Part shown: positions 25,013 to 36,634 of the stretch, in pieces | Layout of the letters: every line of letters starts with the position of its first letter | Position numbering within the stretch: the stretch's first letter is position 1 | Origin: Solen grandis | Taxonomy: Eukaryota; Mollusca; Bivalvia; Adapedonta; Solenidae | DNA length: 64,000 nucleotides | Direction: 5' to 3' | NCBI GenBank assembly: GCA_021229015.1 | Contig: CM037789.1 | Coordinates: 28,881,988 to 28,945,987 of the forward strand | Program-made: the position numbers and the translations under genes | Notes under the pieces: model-generated | Told to the model about the DNA's origin: nothing | The model's input: the letters and a program-made list of their open reading frames with translations, nothing else | Database searches by the model: none

Positions 25013-26409
25013 TGATGTAGTTATTGAATCATTTTGAGGTCAATGTATAATTTTGCAGAACAAAGTAACGCATAATTATTATATCTGAGTCTACTCTGCT
25101 TTCTAACTAATTTCCTGTAATATATATAAAGCTTAAACAATTTTATCTAGCGCCTTAACCTTTAAAATTTCCACATTCATAACAGGACAACCAAAACCTG
25201 AGAATGTGATTGGGTATGACGTCCAGTTTAAACATTGTAAGAGTTAATTCTACTTTAACTGTTATTATTTTTTATAATTATACTTAATCTAGCATCTCCA
25301 TTATCATCATATTACATTTATCGGATCCAATTTAATGACATTTTTTGTTGTTGTTGTTTTTAAAATGCCAACATATATATAATTTTGCCAGTGCTTCTAT
25401 ATCTCATTTTTTATTCCGGAATATATTTAAAAGACTTGAGTTTAGACGTATGTACATAATAAATGATGTTAATTCGGACTTCAAAACACATCATTTGTCT
25501 AACTCTTGTTTAATAATATCTTCATTATAAAGACTGATTTACAGACTTACGAGCTAAGGCCACGTGACCAAACTGAGTTGCTATTTTCTGATTCTTTTTA
25601 AATGTGTGAATGTCAATTTTCAGACATTAAATTTATAATCTATTTATGATATAAGTGGTACCCCATACTTATATGTCACTATGAAAATAAGGGTGGTGGC
25701 AGGTTTAGGATGATATGAGTTGGCGAAAATGTGGTATCATACATAAATATATTAAGCTCTCATGCGACTTTAGTACTGTCGGCTAATCAAATAGATAGAG
25801 CCTTGTCAAATGTAACTTATAAATGTTTCGCCAAAGACAATGCAATCCAATTTGCTGTTCCGAAATAAACATTTGATAAGATATACAATTTTTCCGTCGT
25901 CTGAGGGTAAGATAATTTACTAGAAATCCGAGACTCAAAAATCAAAACCCATGTTAAATACATTATTTCTTCAGCAGCAATACATTGCGGAGCAAACCAA
26001 TCGACAACGGGATTTGAGTTTTATCTAAAACTGGGAAATTCAAATCCGAGGGATTCGGATCATTTCGGAAAAGAATTGGTTTTCGATCTGATCAGGGTAT
26101 CCGAGTGTTGGGATCTCTCAAATGTGTTTTTTTTTTTTCATATTTGAATTACTTCAGAATTAAATTATAAAAAATCTTTTATATTTCTTGAAACAAAGTT
26201 ACTTGAGATATTAAAAGGAATATCATATGTGTAGTATTAAACGCTCAAATGAACTTCAGTTAAAATAAAATAATGAAATGGATTATTTGTGCTTAAAAAT
26301 GTAATATATGACAACTTTTCAGATATTCAATGATTTATCACATGACTAGAAATCATGAGTCGTTAGAAAACGTTATTTTGTATTACTTTTCTTATATTCT
26401 AAATTATGT

Positions 26410-27280
26410 TTTTCGGTCGTTAGGCCGTTTATTATCACCCTGACTTCCTGTGAAACACACAGTTATGAAGCGGAATAAAATTAGGCTTTTCATTGGTTAT
26501 TATATACTTTGCTAAATTCCCATTGGTCATTGTAAAATTAGTCAAAAGAAAAGAAAGGAGTTGCGGAAAGAAGTTCTTTAGATCTCTGTTTGTTTTTAAA
26601 GTTGAAGTGTTCTACCCCTGCGAACGATTTGTTCCGAATAGTAAGACACTTAACCTTTTTTAGGTAAACTGAAAGAGTAGAACGCTAAAAAATAGGAAAC
26701 ACATAGATTTCGGAATGGCTTGTTCGACCCTGACAAATCTTATATTCAACAAAAGTGTAACATCCGGTTTCGTTTTGTAGCCCGCGAAACGAAGTCTAAT
26801 GCGCAGATGTTTTAAGGCTGAAAGTGTCTACCAAGATTGTTTAGATCCGTGGTATTTCAAAGAGCTGCACTGACACAGGAATTACACAACTATTAAACCA
26901 ATAATAAAATCTTTTACATGTTGAACCATTCAGACACTAATCATCAAGCTGGTTACCGCAGCCGAGTATCTTTTTTTTAAAGATATTTCTTGTTTTCCTT
27001 GTAACATGTGTACATTTACATAAGAAAATGAATTTTTTAGCTTTTCTTTGTTATTTAAATTAGAAATAACTTTGTTTAGGAGCAATTTACAGAAATATTT
27101 TCGGGTAAGTAAAATAATGGATGGAGTTACAGGTGAGTCTGTCCCTCCAAACGCCATATTACTTACAGGTATGAATTACCAATTAAATATGAATGTTCGA
27201 AAGACGTTCGTGTTAATCACGAAAATCAAACACTAAATATAAAAAATATAAGGATTGAACCACTCCATCAACTTTGAACA
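26410..27280. other. Copy-C-specific insert with splice-like signals
   Basis: Copies D and E do not share this segment. It is slightly more GC-rich near 26580-26850. On the plus strand it holds three good donor-like sequences close together: GTAAGT at 27105, ACAG/GTGAGT at 27131 and TTACAG/GTATGA at 27164. On the minus strand a frame starts ATGGCGTTTGGAGGGACAG. It could hold a small first exon or be a mobile insert. There is not enough to call a gene. Confidence 0.3.
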
Positions 27281-27357
27281 GCCTCAGTGTAGAACCATCA
27301 AAATTGCTGATCAAATATTAAATATTCCTCATCGATAACAGTTTTCCGCCAAAGTCA

Positions 27358-27522
27358 TTAGGTATTGTAGGAGTAAATCAATGACAGAAACGCTTTTGAT
27401 TTACAACATACTTTTACCGTGGAAAGTGGATATGATTTGAGTTTGCTTTGGTCATATAATATGTTAATAATGTCTATTATTTCAAACCGTGTCATGCCAT
27501 CAACAAAGTTAGGATGAAAAAC
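27358..27522 (-). pseudogene. Core block, copy C (open, shifted 3' part)
   Basis: The minus-strand frame is open for 54 codons before TAA. It includes VDGMTRFEIIDIINILYDQS then KLKSYPLST, aligning with LIK.GNEK...YILYAQS.LE.Y of the other copies. Downstream of that the residues no longer match (VCCKSKAFLS), so a frameshift relative to the consensus is likely. Further evidence of an old coding exon. Confidence 0.35.
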
Positions 27523-29035
27523 TCACATTCAGAAATGTGGAAATATGTATAAAGTTCACATACAATAAATGAAATGACTTGGCGAATAACCTAAACAATA
27601 CGATTTCTTCTTGAGTTGATCATATTTTTAATGTGATTTCAAACTGAAACATGATTGGTTTAAAATGATTATCAAACTATTTTTTAACTTATTTGGCGTA
27701 ATATTATTGACTTCTACATCCATTTTGATTTAATAGCCAATAAAAAAAAACGGAACGTCTGGAAAATTAAACTAGTTTATATTATCGTATAATGTTCTGT
27801 TGTTCCTGCAATGCATTCAGGAGAAATGCGGAAATATGGTTATGTAATGGGCACTTTCCGAAGATAAGAATATATAATTATTTGTATCAATAAATGAATC
27901 CCAATAAATGGCTATAATGTGTAGGATTCCGAAGACCGATAGGAAATAACGGCAATAATTATAAATTGAGATTATTATTATCAGATTGTTCAAAACATGT
28001 TGTCTGATAGAATGTTAAAATGTCAGCATGCACTAATATGTCACTAATTGTCCTATGAATTTGGAATTTTTATCGATTTTATGGATAAGTTGGTTCCAGG
28101 GAAAATATTCTAAGATAAATATGAATATAAGTATCTGTATATACCTTAGTACCTTAATTCATCATCATTTTCTATGGACGAAATTTAATGCTTATGTCCA
28201 GTATGTAGACCAGTGTTGTGACGGGCTATGTAAAATGTGAATTCATGAATAATAAGAAAAAATATGTATAACAATTATTTCACAGTCATGGTTTGTATTT
28301 TTTTTACAAAAAAACAACAACAAACAATTTCTTTAATTATTGACTACTAGTTAATAACACATTAACTATTTGAGTTCATACCTTTTGGTTAAAACAAACA
28401 CATTAATGTAGCTTTTCAGTTTCAAAGCTCTGAGTAGAAATGTTCCACTTCATTTATTATTGAGCGGTATCTGTAAACGACTTAAGCACAAAAATAAAAC
28501 AATTCTAATGATATTGAAACACAAATATGTACATTCAACAATATTAACAACAATCTATATATCTTTCAGATTGATTAATTATATATATTTACTACGTACA
28601 ATATTTCATTAAAGTTTAAAAGCCAAGAAATACAGCCCAGTTGATCTAGACATATATTATGATGCCTTTGAACTGTTTATTTATTTTTGTCTCATACACA
28701 TGTGAACGTTCGATATAATTGTTCAAATGATTATAAAGTACATCTGTAAATAAGTTTAAAATAATTATGTGTCACAGAGTATTGTTCTCAAGAGATATCC
28801 GATATAGATTGGTATCTTAATACCTCAATGAATACACCATCCCCCAGTAAACTCAAATCGGAATTTAGATCAGTGCCAATAATCAACCACGTAAATTGAA
28901 CTCCAAAAAAGGAAACAAAATCATTAAAAGGGAGATCGATCATCAATTTGATTTGTAGTTGACATAAATGTAAAAGGCAATGTCGTTTTCGGAGATAGAA
29001 TGTGACGAGATTGATGCAATTTTTCAATTATTTTT

Positions 29036-29110
29036 CGTCTGTATTTATAGCAACTGCCTGGATTCCCATCAGGAGACTTTAGAATATCCGCGTCAACAAT
29101 ATTAACACAT
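29036..29110 (-). pseudogene. Conserved block L1, copy C (open in coding-like frame)
   Basis: Minus-strand frame VNIVDADILKSPDGNPGSC continuing YKYRRKIIEKL, open with no correction needed. On the plus strand the neighbouring CATTTTGTTTTAATTTCAG followed by a frame DTLDEVKTNMDEVFDKVVT also looks like an acceptor and exon. Both strands therefore have coding-like readings here, and I cannot decide between them from sequence alone. Confidence 0.35.
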
Positions 29111-30600
29111 TTTGTTTTAATTTCAGTGACACCTTAGATGAGGTGAAAACAAATATGGATGAAGTTTTTGACAAAGTAGTTACCTGATAAATATGATATA
29201 CCGTATGCCGTTTAGTCTTGAATGTTTTTATTATTTTATTAAGATAATCCGGGCACCCTTGAAACCTGGTTTAAGTATCACATTCGGGTATTTTTACAGA
29301 CTGACTGTTCCAAGGTGCCCAATGTTGGTCCTATTTGTTTTTCCCATTTAAAATCTCTCCTATCCGCGAATTCCGCGAAAGATAAATCGTAGCGGCATGT
29401 ATATACACGTATATATATACCTACGGATACACCGTTTTCTCTGTGTCTTAAAAAAATAACTGGCTTTGTTTTCAATGAAATTGTACTTTTTTTTCAAATC
29501 CGCATCGATGACCAGTTATTTATCATACTCATTGTAATTCTTTACCGGTCCGAAAATGTGTTATTTCAACATCACTTGCCTTGGAATGGTAATATACAAC
29601 TTATATAGGTGTTGTTACAGTATTGTGTGTCTCTATTTTAGACTTATGTGACAGGGCTAGATATATGATATAAAGACAATAAACTTCAAGTATACGTCAT
29701 CAGACCTCGTGGTAAGCAAATAAAACTATCTCTAAGCATTCTTCAAACGCCTAACATACTTCATATTAAAATGACCTTCATATGAGAAAAATGTATGCAT
29801 AGTGAAAGACATTTATTTTCCCAAAACTTCATGCCTTATAAGATCACATCCAGTAAATGAAATTATTTGCTTGAACGCTTGAATAGCACATTTTCCTACT
29901 TAGATGAGCTCATTTCACAATGTAATTACAAGCAAATACAAACTTAATTTAAGTACATAGTTTCGTGTTATGACGCTTACGTAATAGGATTGATTCTGAT
30001 TCAGTCGTCTGGAACGTCTGCGAAATAAAACATTTGTTATTGGAGAAAAAATATGGATGTATCGCAATAAGATTAGGAAAATTTGGGATATATCTTCATG
30101 TAATTGACAATTTTGATGGCACAAAAATGTTTATGAAGATTACAGAATCCAAATAAATGGTGGGAGCTATGTGTAAGATATTATATAGAAATAAGTAATT
30201 AAGCAATAATAGAACAATATAATCGCCAGTGGTCATAAGGTAGCTTCTAAACACTTGTTGTCCAATGACGTATACCGCTATACGTATAGCTAACCGGAAG
30301 CATTAAACATGTAATATTACTTATTCCCCCGTGTTTGTTGTTATGCTTTGTCGTTGTTCCTTTTAGACACTTAAGGACCGAGAAATGGTATTTTTCAAAA
30401 CGTCCTCAAATGCATTAGAAATGTTCGATTTTTTTTTTTACATATTTTCTGCCAGAAACAGAACTATGCGATCTTAACATATCACGCTATTCTACGTTGG
30501 AGATATTTTCTGATGCTCATGCATGTAACTTCAATAAATAAAACCATTAATTAGAACTTATTGACTCATGATGAGTTCAAAACTTTTCAAAACTAAGTAA

Positions 30601-31440
30601 AACATATAATGTATGAGAATTCTGTGTTTCCTATTATTTTTTTTCCATTTTGAAACTCTTAGTAAAAGAATTATGGACATATATCATCTCTGATGGACCT
30701 ACGGTAACAAAAATGTTCATAAAAACTCGCCTGAACCCTGATATTATCTACGGATTATCTTCTATACCGTAAGCGTATCAATAATTACGGAATTTTTTGG
30801 CCAATGATTCGGCTTTTTCTTGCAAGTTCCTGAAACTGCCTAATTTACATAATAATTATATATAAATACAAGTCATCCTAAAATATAAGTGAATGCACCA
30901 CTTCATCTGGGAACATGGTGCTCAACTTTATTTAATAATTCTCTGATGAAAAATAAATGCTATGCAATCCTAAGCCATTTACTATAAAGAACTTTAGTCG
31001 CTAAGGAGGTGAACTTCTAACACATATAGCATAAAATACACGCCTCAACATTCACAAGGGAATCATGGTACCATGCTGAGGTTAGACATGGCGACACTCG
31101 CCAGGCACCTGTTTCAAACGCTTATGATTATGCATGACCTACGAGGACAAATCTGATTTCCTAACAGAGCTCGATCGATTCTGGAAGTCTTCGTGTAAAT
31201 ATGTGGGGAATCTTCAGAAGGAGTAGACGAATTAATATGCTACAGTCATTTTATATATAAGATATTTATTTGAAATCAATCGGGTTAGTCGTTTGACCTA
31301 CAGATACAACATTTTGCAGATCGTCAAAAAAAAGTTTGAATTTTCATATTTTCACTTAATTTTCTATATCTGCTGCATTGATTGTAGGTAGAATTTTAAT
31401 ATATATTATCTATTTTTAATCGAGATTTTATTAGGCGCTT
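30601..31440. other. Spacer between copies C and D, no gene seen
   Basis: AT-rich DNA without a recognised shared block. A perfect 14-bp palindrome, GCTATACGTATAGC, lies just upstream at 30277. A GTTTCAAACGC near 31111 is a poor tRNA B-box resemblance without a matching A box. Confidence 0.45.
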
Positions 31441-32339
31441 TATCATAATTGTATCAACCGTCATATATCCACATTAATTGCACATTTTCTTATGATTTTG
31501 CTACTAGCTATACATTTTTGTCAGTGCGTCTAAATCTCAATATGCTATCCCGGAGAGTTACAATTCGCAATACTTTTTATGCCTATATATGTTTTAAGCA
31601 TTATGTTAATTTTGACAGAGGATTGGCTTAGTCTAGTTTAATGATATCTTATTTATTGATGTCTTATAATTAAGCCTGATTCTCAGACTACTAGAATCCA
31701 TACTAACGAGGTAAATGTCAAGTGCCTAGACTAAACTGCTTTAATGAATCTTTATTATTTCCTGTCAGATTCTTTGAAACTGATTAAAGCCATTTTAAGG
31801 CCTTTAATTGAAATATTTTTTGAAATGGTTTTACTTTCCTATTAGGAGTGAGCCTAAAATGTTTCAGGGTATCAAATGCGATTGATACACTTCAGTAAGG
31901 ATATAATAATGTATTACTTTAGTAATGGTCATTGATGAATTTTATGTAACTTTCACATAATACGTAGAATTGATATGTTGTTATTTGAGCGTCCGCCTCA
32001 AAATTACTTACCATTCGAAATAAAAGTGTGGTTACAGATTGTTTGACTCAGTTTTAGGATATGAAAGGGGGGGATGTGGTAATACACCAATATCTGAAAC
32101 CTTCAAATGAATTATTTTCTGGAACTTCACACTAAGCAACCAAATAATGCAGAACATAACATTCAACAAATGCAAATTAAAATGATTCACCAAAAGACCA
32201 AAAGGGTACGGACAGTGCAATCCAGTTTGTTGTTCGCTCAACATTATTTATGATAGGATATACATAATTCAACGTCGACTTAGGGCTACATGATTCACTA
32301 GAAATCAGAGCCTCCAAAATCAAAACCCTCAATAGATAC

Positions 32340-32461
32340 CTTATTCGTTCAGACATAAGCTTCAGCATTGAAACATTTCAGCAGCAAAACCATCTGTCCG
32401 GTAAAATCTCCGTTTTGATATCTCTCAGTCCGCAGTCGTCAGTAACTTTAATGTACATTGT
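32340..32461 (-). pseudogene. Homologue of the copy E exon, frameshifted (copy D)
   Basis: Bounded on the minus strand by TCGATTTCAG and AATAAG/GTATC like its copy E homologue, but 122 rather than 123 bp. The frame reads TMYIKVTDDCGLRDIKTEIL then PDRWFCC and meets TGA. Relative to copy E, ATA/ATT, GTG/GTT and GAT/GAC are synonymous, and the first 80 bases have no indel. A one-base deletion and the stop make this a dead copy. Confidence 0.45.
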
Positions 32462-33294
32462 CTGAAATCGACCATATTAATTGGGTTTGTTATCAAGGTA
32501 TCCAAGTCCTTGGGTATACGTTTCATGTTTTGGAACGAACTGGTTTCTGATTTGATAAGGGCATCCGATGGTTAGGACCTTTTGATATTTTGTTGTTTTT
32601 CAATATGAATTACTTTCAGATTAGGATACAAATACAATTTACTTTGTGAAACTTTTCTATAATTTTGTTACAAAATGATTAGGGATGTTAAAAAGAAGAC
32701 CATATGTTGAGTATTAAACGGTCAAATGGTCTTCAGCAAAGATTATTTAATAACATGTAGTATTTGATTACATGTGCACAAAATAATCATAATGAAAGAA
32801 ATACAATTACATTTTCGTGGTTTTTCTAATGATCAGAATGATTTTACTTTGTACTACAATGCATACTTATTATACAAAGTTATAAGGATTAAAAAATCAT
32901 CTGTCCTGATTGATGTAACATCACAATTTGTTAGCACAGGACACATTTGATAAATGGCTCTACCATTCCCAAATTACATTTTCATGTTTCTCCATGTTCA
33001 TACTATCATGTTGTGGTTAATCTTATTTGATTCTTTTTATCATTGTGACCGTGAAGAAATTTTCCGTTGCTTGATAGATGATTCTACGTTTTATTCTATT
33101 GTTGACTTTTGTATGACACGGTATAGTTATATTTCTTCAATCTGAATTTAGATGGTATAAAAGATCATTCGTTCACTATACATAACGATGCTTCATCGTT
33201 AAGGTCTTCAATTTGAGTCATTACTCCCGAAAACACAAGGAAAAATAACATTAATCGGCTATCTTTTGTTTATTTATTTGATAACAATCCGCTG

Positions 33295-33450
33295 TTATAA
33301 TTTTTCACTGAGTACAAATTTAATTCGTATTCTAAAAGGAAATCGAGAACAGATACGTTGCTGATTCAAAACAAATTTTTTCAGGAGAACTTGATATGAT
33401 TTAAATTTGCTTTGGGAATATACAATGTCCAAATGATTTTCTATACTAAA
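33295..33450 (-). pseudogene. Core block, copy D (open frame)
   Basis: The minus-strand frame holds IVYSQSKFKSYQVLLKKF then VLNQQRICSRFPFRIRIKF and ends SEKL before TAA. It aligns with the consensus YAQSKLESYQVLTEKYVLNQ and RLCFRFP of the array. The 3' end has lost the FDRKELPIRN motif of copies A and B. No internal stop over 51 codons. Confidence 0.4.
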
Positions 33451-36400
33451 CTATTCCGGCGATCAACCTTACGGAGGTTAATAATTCGTATTAAAAAATG
33501 AGGAAATATGTATAATGTTGACATAAAATGATTTCGTTAAATGCGGATTCATTTTGAGTTAAGCACATTTGCAATGTCCTTACAAACTATAACAAAATTG
33601 ATTTTATATCATTATAATCCTATCTATTATATATTTGACGTAATAAAGTACACTCCCTTATCTTTTCTGATTTAATCACCCGTAAAAGTTAATCATTTGA
33701 ACGTCTGAAAATGATAACGTTTGTTATTTGCGCATAAAATTCCGATGTATGTGCAATGCAATCAGGATAGACCAGAAACATGGTTATGTAATGGCCATTT
33801 TTCAAAGATAACAAAATTCTATCATTTGTAACAAAAAATAAATCCCAATGAATGGTAATTATGTGGAAGTTTTAGTAGAATGATAAGAGATAGAAACAAT
33901 AAAAACAGTTCGAGATAATTAGAAGTAGCGATATGCAAGTTTCTAAACATTATGTCTTCCAATATCAGCAGATGTTTAAATGTCATCATTTTTTCTACGT
34001 ATTTTGTGGGGTGGGATGTTAGTTTTTGTCGATTTCGTGGATGATTTAGCCTCCAGTAAATAAACTATAAATGGATATGAGTATATAAACACATTAAACC
34101 TATGACACTACCAAAATTCATCGAAAACTTTGTATCAACAGAAAATAATACTTTCACATTATTTCAACGTTAAAACTTTGGTATCCGTGTTGGTAAGTGT
34201 TGCGGCCAGCTATGTAAAATGCCCAAATTATGAAAATAACTTTACCGATTCATGGATATGTTTAAAAACTCTAGTTTGTTAAACGTTGATTGGGAAACAA
34301 ATTGTTAAATAATTTTACTAATCCGTCTCGACAGTTCCTTGATTGGATCAGTAATTTTCACCTGAGAAGGTCTTTCAAACGTCCTTGCCCTGCTCGCAGC
34401 GTAAATGTTACCAGTGGACCACAGCGCCCTTTTTTTCAAATTCATTTCACCATTGTGCATTCACGTTTTGAATTCATAACTATAGTTAAAACAAACAAGC
34501 AAATAAATGTAGCTTTTCAGTCTTAAAGAGTAGAAAATGGCCCACTTAATCAAATATCATTGAGTAGTGTTTATAAAAGTTAAGAAAATAAAATCAATTA
34601 TTATCATCTTCCGAAATATAATATAAAGACGCTACAATGAAATACAAATATATTCATCCGATACAAAATTCAGGATAAAGTTGTTATAATATCCCATTCT
34701 TCTGGTTAGTCCAGGGACATCCAGATATGGAGAAACTGTAATAAAAAAAATCTATCAATATTGCTTTGATGAATAAGGGTCGATAAATCCGATACAATAG
34801 GATTGTAACTATTTCTAATGACTATCCATATATCTTTCAGATTAAGTAGTTGCACATATTTATTACGTGCACAATATTCCATTAGGTTTTAAAGGCCAAG
34901 GAATACAACTCAGTTAATATGGGCATGCCTTATGATTCCAATAAACTGCTTGCATTTAATATATTTTATATGCAAATGTATAAATGTTCGATGTAGTGGT
35001 ATAAATGATGACAAGCTATATATGTTAGTTTTAAATTTTAATATGTGGTGTAGAGACAAACGATTAGACAATAATCTTACAGACAACACTCTACACTTTG
35101 CACAAAACTGACTTAACGACTGATAAAATCAGTTGTTCCAGTTAAAAACAATATACCCTCAAGATGATACCTTTGATCAATTTAAGTTCGCGTTCACAAA
35201 TCGTCGAGCTTTGATGATGGCCAACATTTTTGCTGCTACTTAAGTTCACGTCTTTTATGTTTCGCGAATTCAGCAAAAGATAAAACTTGACGCCCTGAAT
35301 ATATACCGATTTGCTTATATACTCGCACATTGTAGTGGTGAATAAACAGTGTTTGCCCTTGACTTTCTTTCACGAAATTAACTGACGGCTACTCTCCGCC
35401 GAGTTTATTTTGTAAAGATGTGTCTTATTACCGTTTAACTTTTATTTAATATCAAAACGCCACTGACGTGCTTATATTGAGGTATAAAATAAACTTCTGA
35501 AGTTCGCCCTCGTATTTTCTATCATATTCGGCAAATTTCCATTTTTTTAGTAGCCCCCATCGATGTCCTAGGGTATTTGGCGGCTGAAAAGTACGTATTG
35601 GAAATTATAATATAGCAGTGTCCCAGTCGCCAATTATTGTAATTTTTAGAAATGATAATGACTTCTTTGAGGCAATTCATATTTATTTATCATATTTATT
35701 GTATGTATTTGCCGGTCCTAGAATGTGTGGTTATACGAGCGATTGCCGCAGAAAGGTATTGGACAACTAATCTTCGTGCAGAAAATTTGTGTAGTTACAG
35801 TTAAAGATACAGTATTGTATGACTCTGTTTTAGACTTACATAACAGGGATATTTTTGTGATGCCATGACGACAAGAAACTTAAAGTAACCGTATTCCATC
35901 CTCATGGAAAGCAAATAAAATGTCGCTTTTATCTGAAAATATAATATGACCACAAAATTCAATAAACGCCTATTATGCTTTATATTAAAATGAGTCTCTC
36001 CTTGTAAGAAAAATGTATACCAGACACTCTTCCGGCATTCATTTAAAATAATTGCATCATGTGTATATAGATTATTTTGGCATTATGTAAATTTTGGCAT
36101 CTTAGAACAGGACTGGTCTGAGATTAGCCTAATGATATCTTTATTACTGCTGTCTGAGTCTTAAGTTTAAATTTCGAACTGCTTAAGTACACAATAACGA
36201 GATAAATGTCACTTGACTAGACTGAGTTGCTGTAATATATCTTTATTATTCTCTGTTTCTTTGAAAATCGATTTCAAGAAGTTTCATTTAAAATCTATTT
36301 GAATATGATTTATCCTTTCTAAAAGGCGTCTGCGATGTTGTATTATATAATATATGCTTACAGCAGGTGTCACAAAAGAGTACAGACAGAGCAATCCAAT

Positions 36401-36511
36401 TTGTTGTTCCCAGCACGGCAATTTATAGAATAAACATAATTCACGGTAGTCTGAGGGTAACATAATTCACTTGACATCAGAGCCTCCAAAATCAAAACCC
36501 TCAGTTGATAC

Positions 36512-36634
36512 CTTATTGGTCCAGACATCATGCTTCAGCGATGAGACATTCAAACAGCAAAACCATCTGTTCGGGAAAATCTCCGTTTTGATATCTCTCG
36601 GTCCGCAAGCATCAGTCACTTTTATGTACATTTT
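36512..36634 (-). CDS. Candidate intact internal exon, unknown protein (copy E)
   Basis: On the minus strand GTTGTCGATTTCAG precedes 36634 and AATAAG/GTATCA follows 36512. The intervening 123 bp is exactly 41 codons, phase 0 at both ends, with no stop. The peptide reads KMYIKVTDACGPRDIKTEIF, then PNRWFCCLNVSSLKHDVWT, then NK. The frame also stays open through both borders (36467-36709 and further upstream). Copy D has the same exon with three synonymous changes but a frameshift. Three cysteines, two of them adjacent, are the only notable residues. I do not recognise a family. Other exons of this copy are damaged, so the gene may still be dead. Confidence 0.4.

Larger units (their letters stand above)
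25400..30600. repeat. Segmental array copy C
   Basis: Ordered blocks shared with D, E and F: 25500-25620 (with 31630, 36120, 43590), 25680-25960 (with 32020-32340, 36370-36500, 43950-44260), 26000-26240 (with 32460-32730, 36640-36890), 27300-27650 (core), 27890, 28080 and 28560 (with 33830, 34030, 34830), L1 at 29036, and 29510-29730 (with 35690-35920). Copy C has its own insert at about 26410-27280 and lacks block L3. No complete gene is seen. Confidence 0.7.
31441..36040. repeat. Segmental array copy D
   Basis: Carries the blocks of copy C in the same order at about 31630, 32020, 32200, 32460, 33830, 34030, 34650-34900 and 35690-35920. It also has the L3 (32950) and CTTCAATTTGAGTC (33200) blocks that C lacks. 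The distance between equivalent points of C and D is about 6.1-6.4 kb, and between D and E about 4.2-4.5 kb. Confidence 0.7.

Noticed and set aside
31085..31125. Possible tRNA or SINE head (TTTCAAACGC)
   Set aside because: B-box match is poor and there is no convincing A box or cloverleaf.
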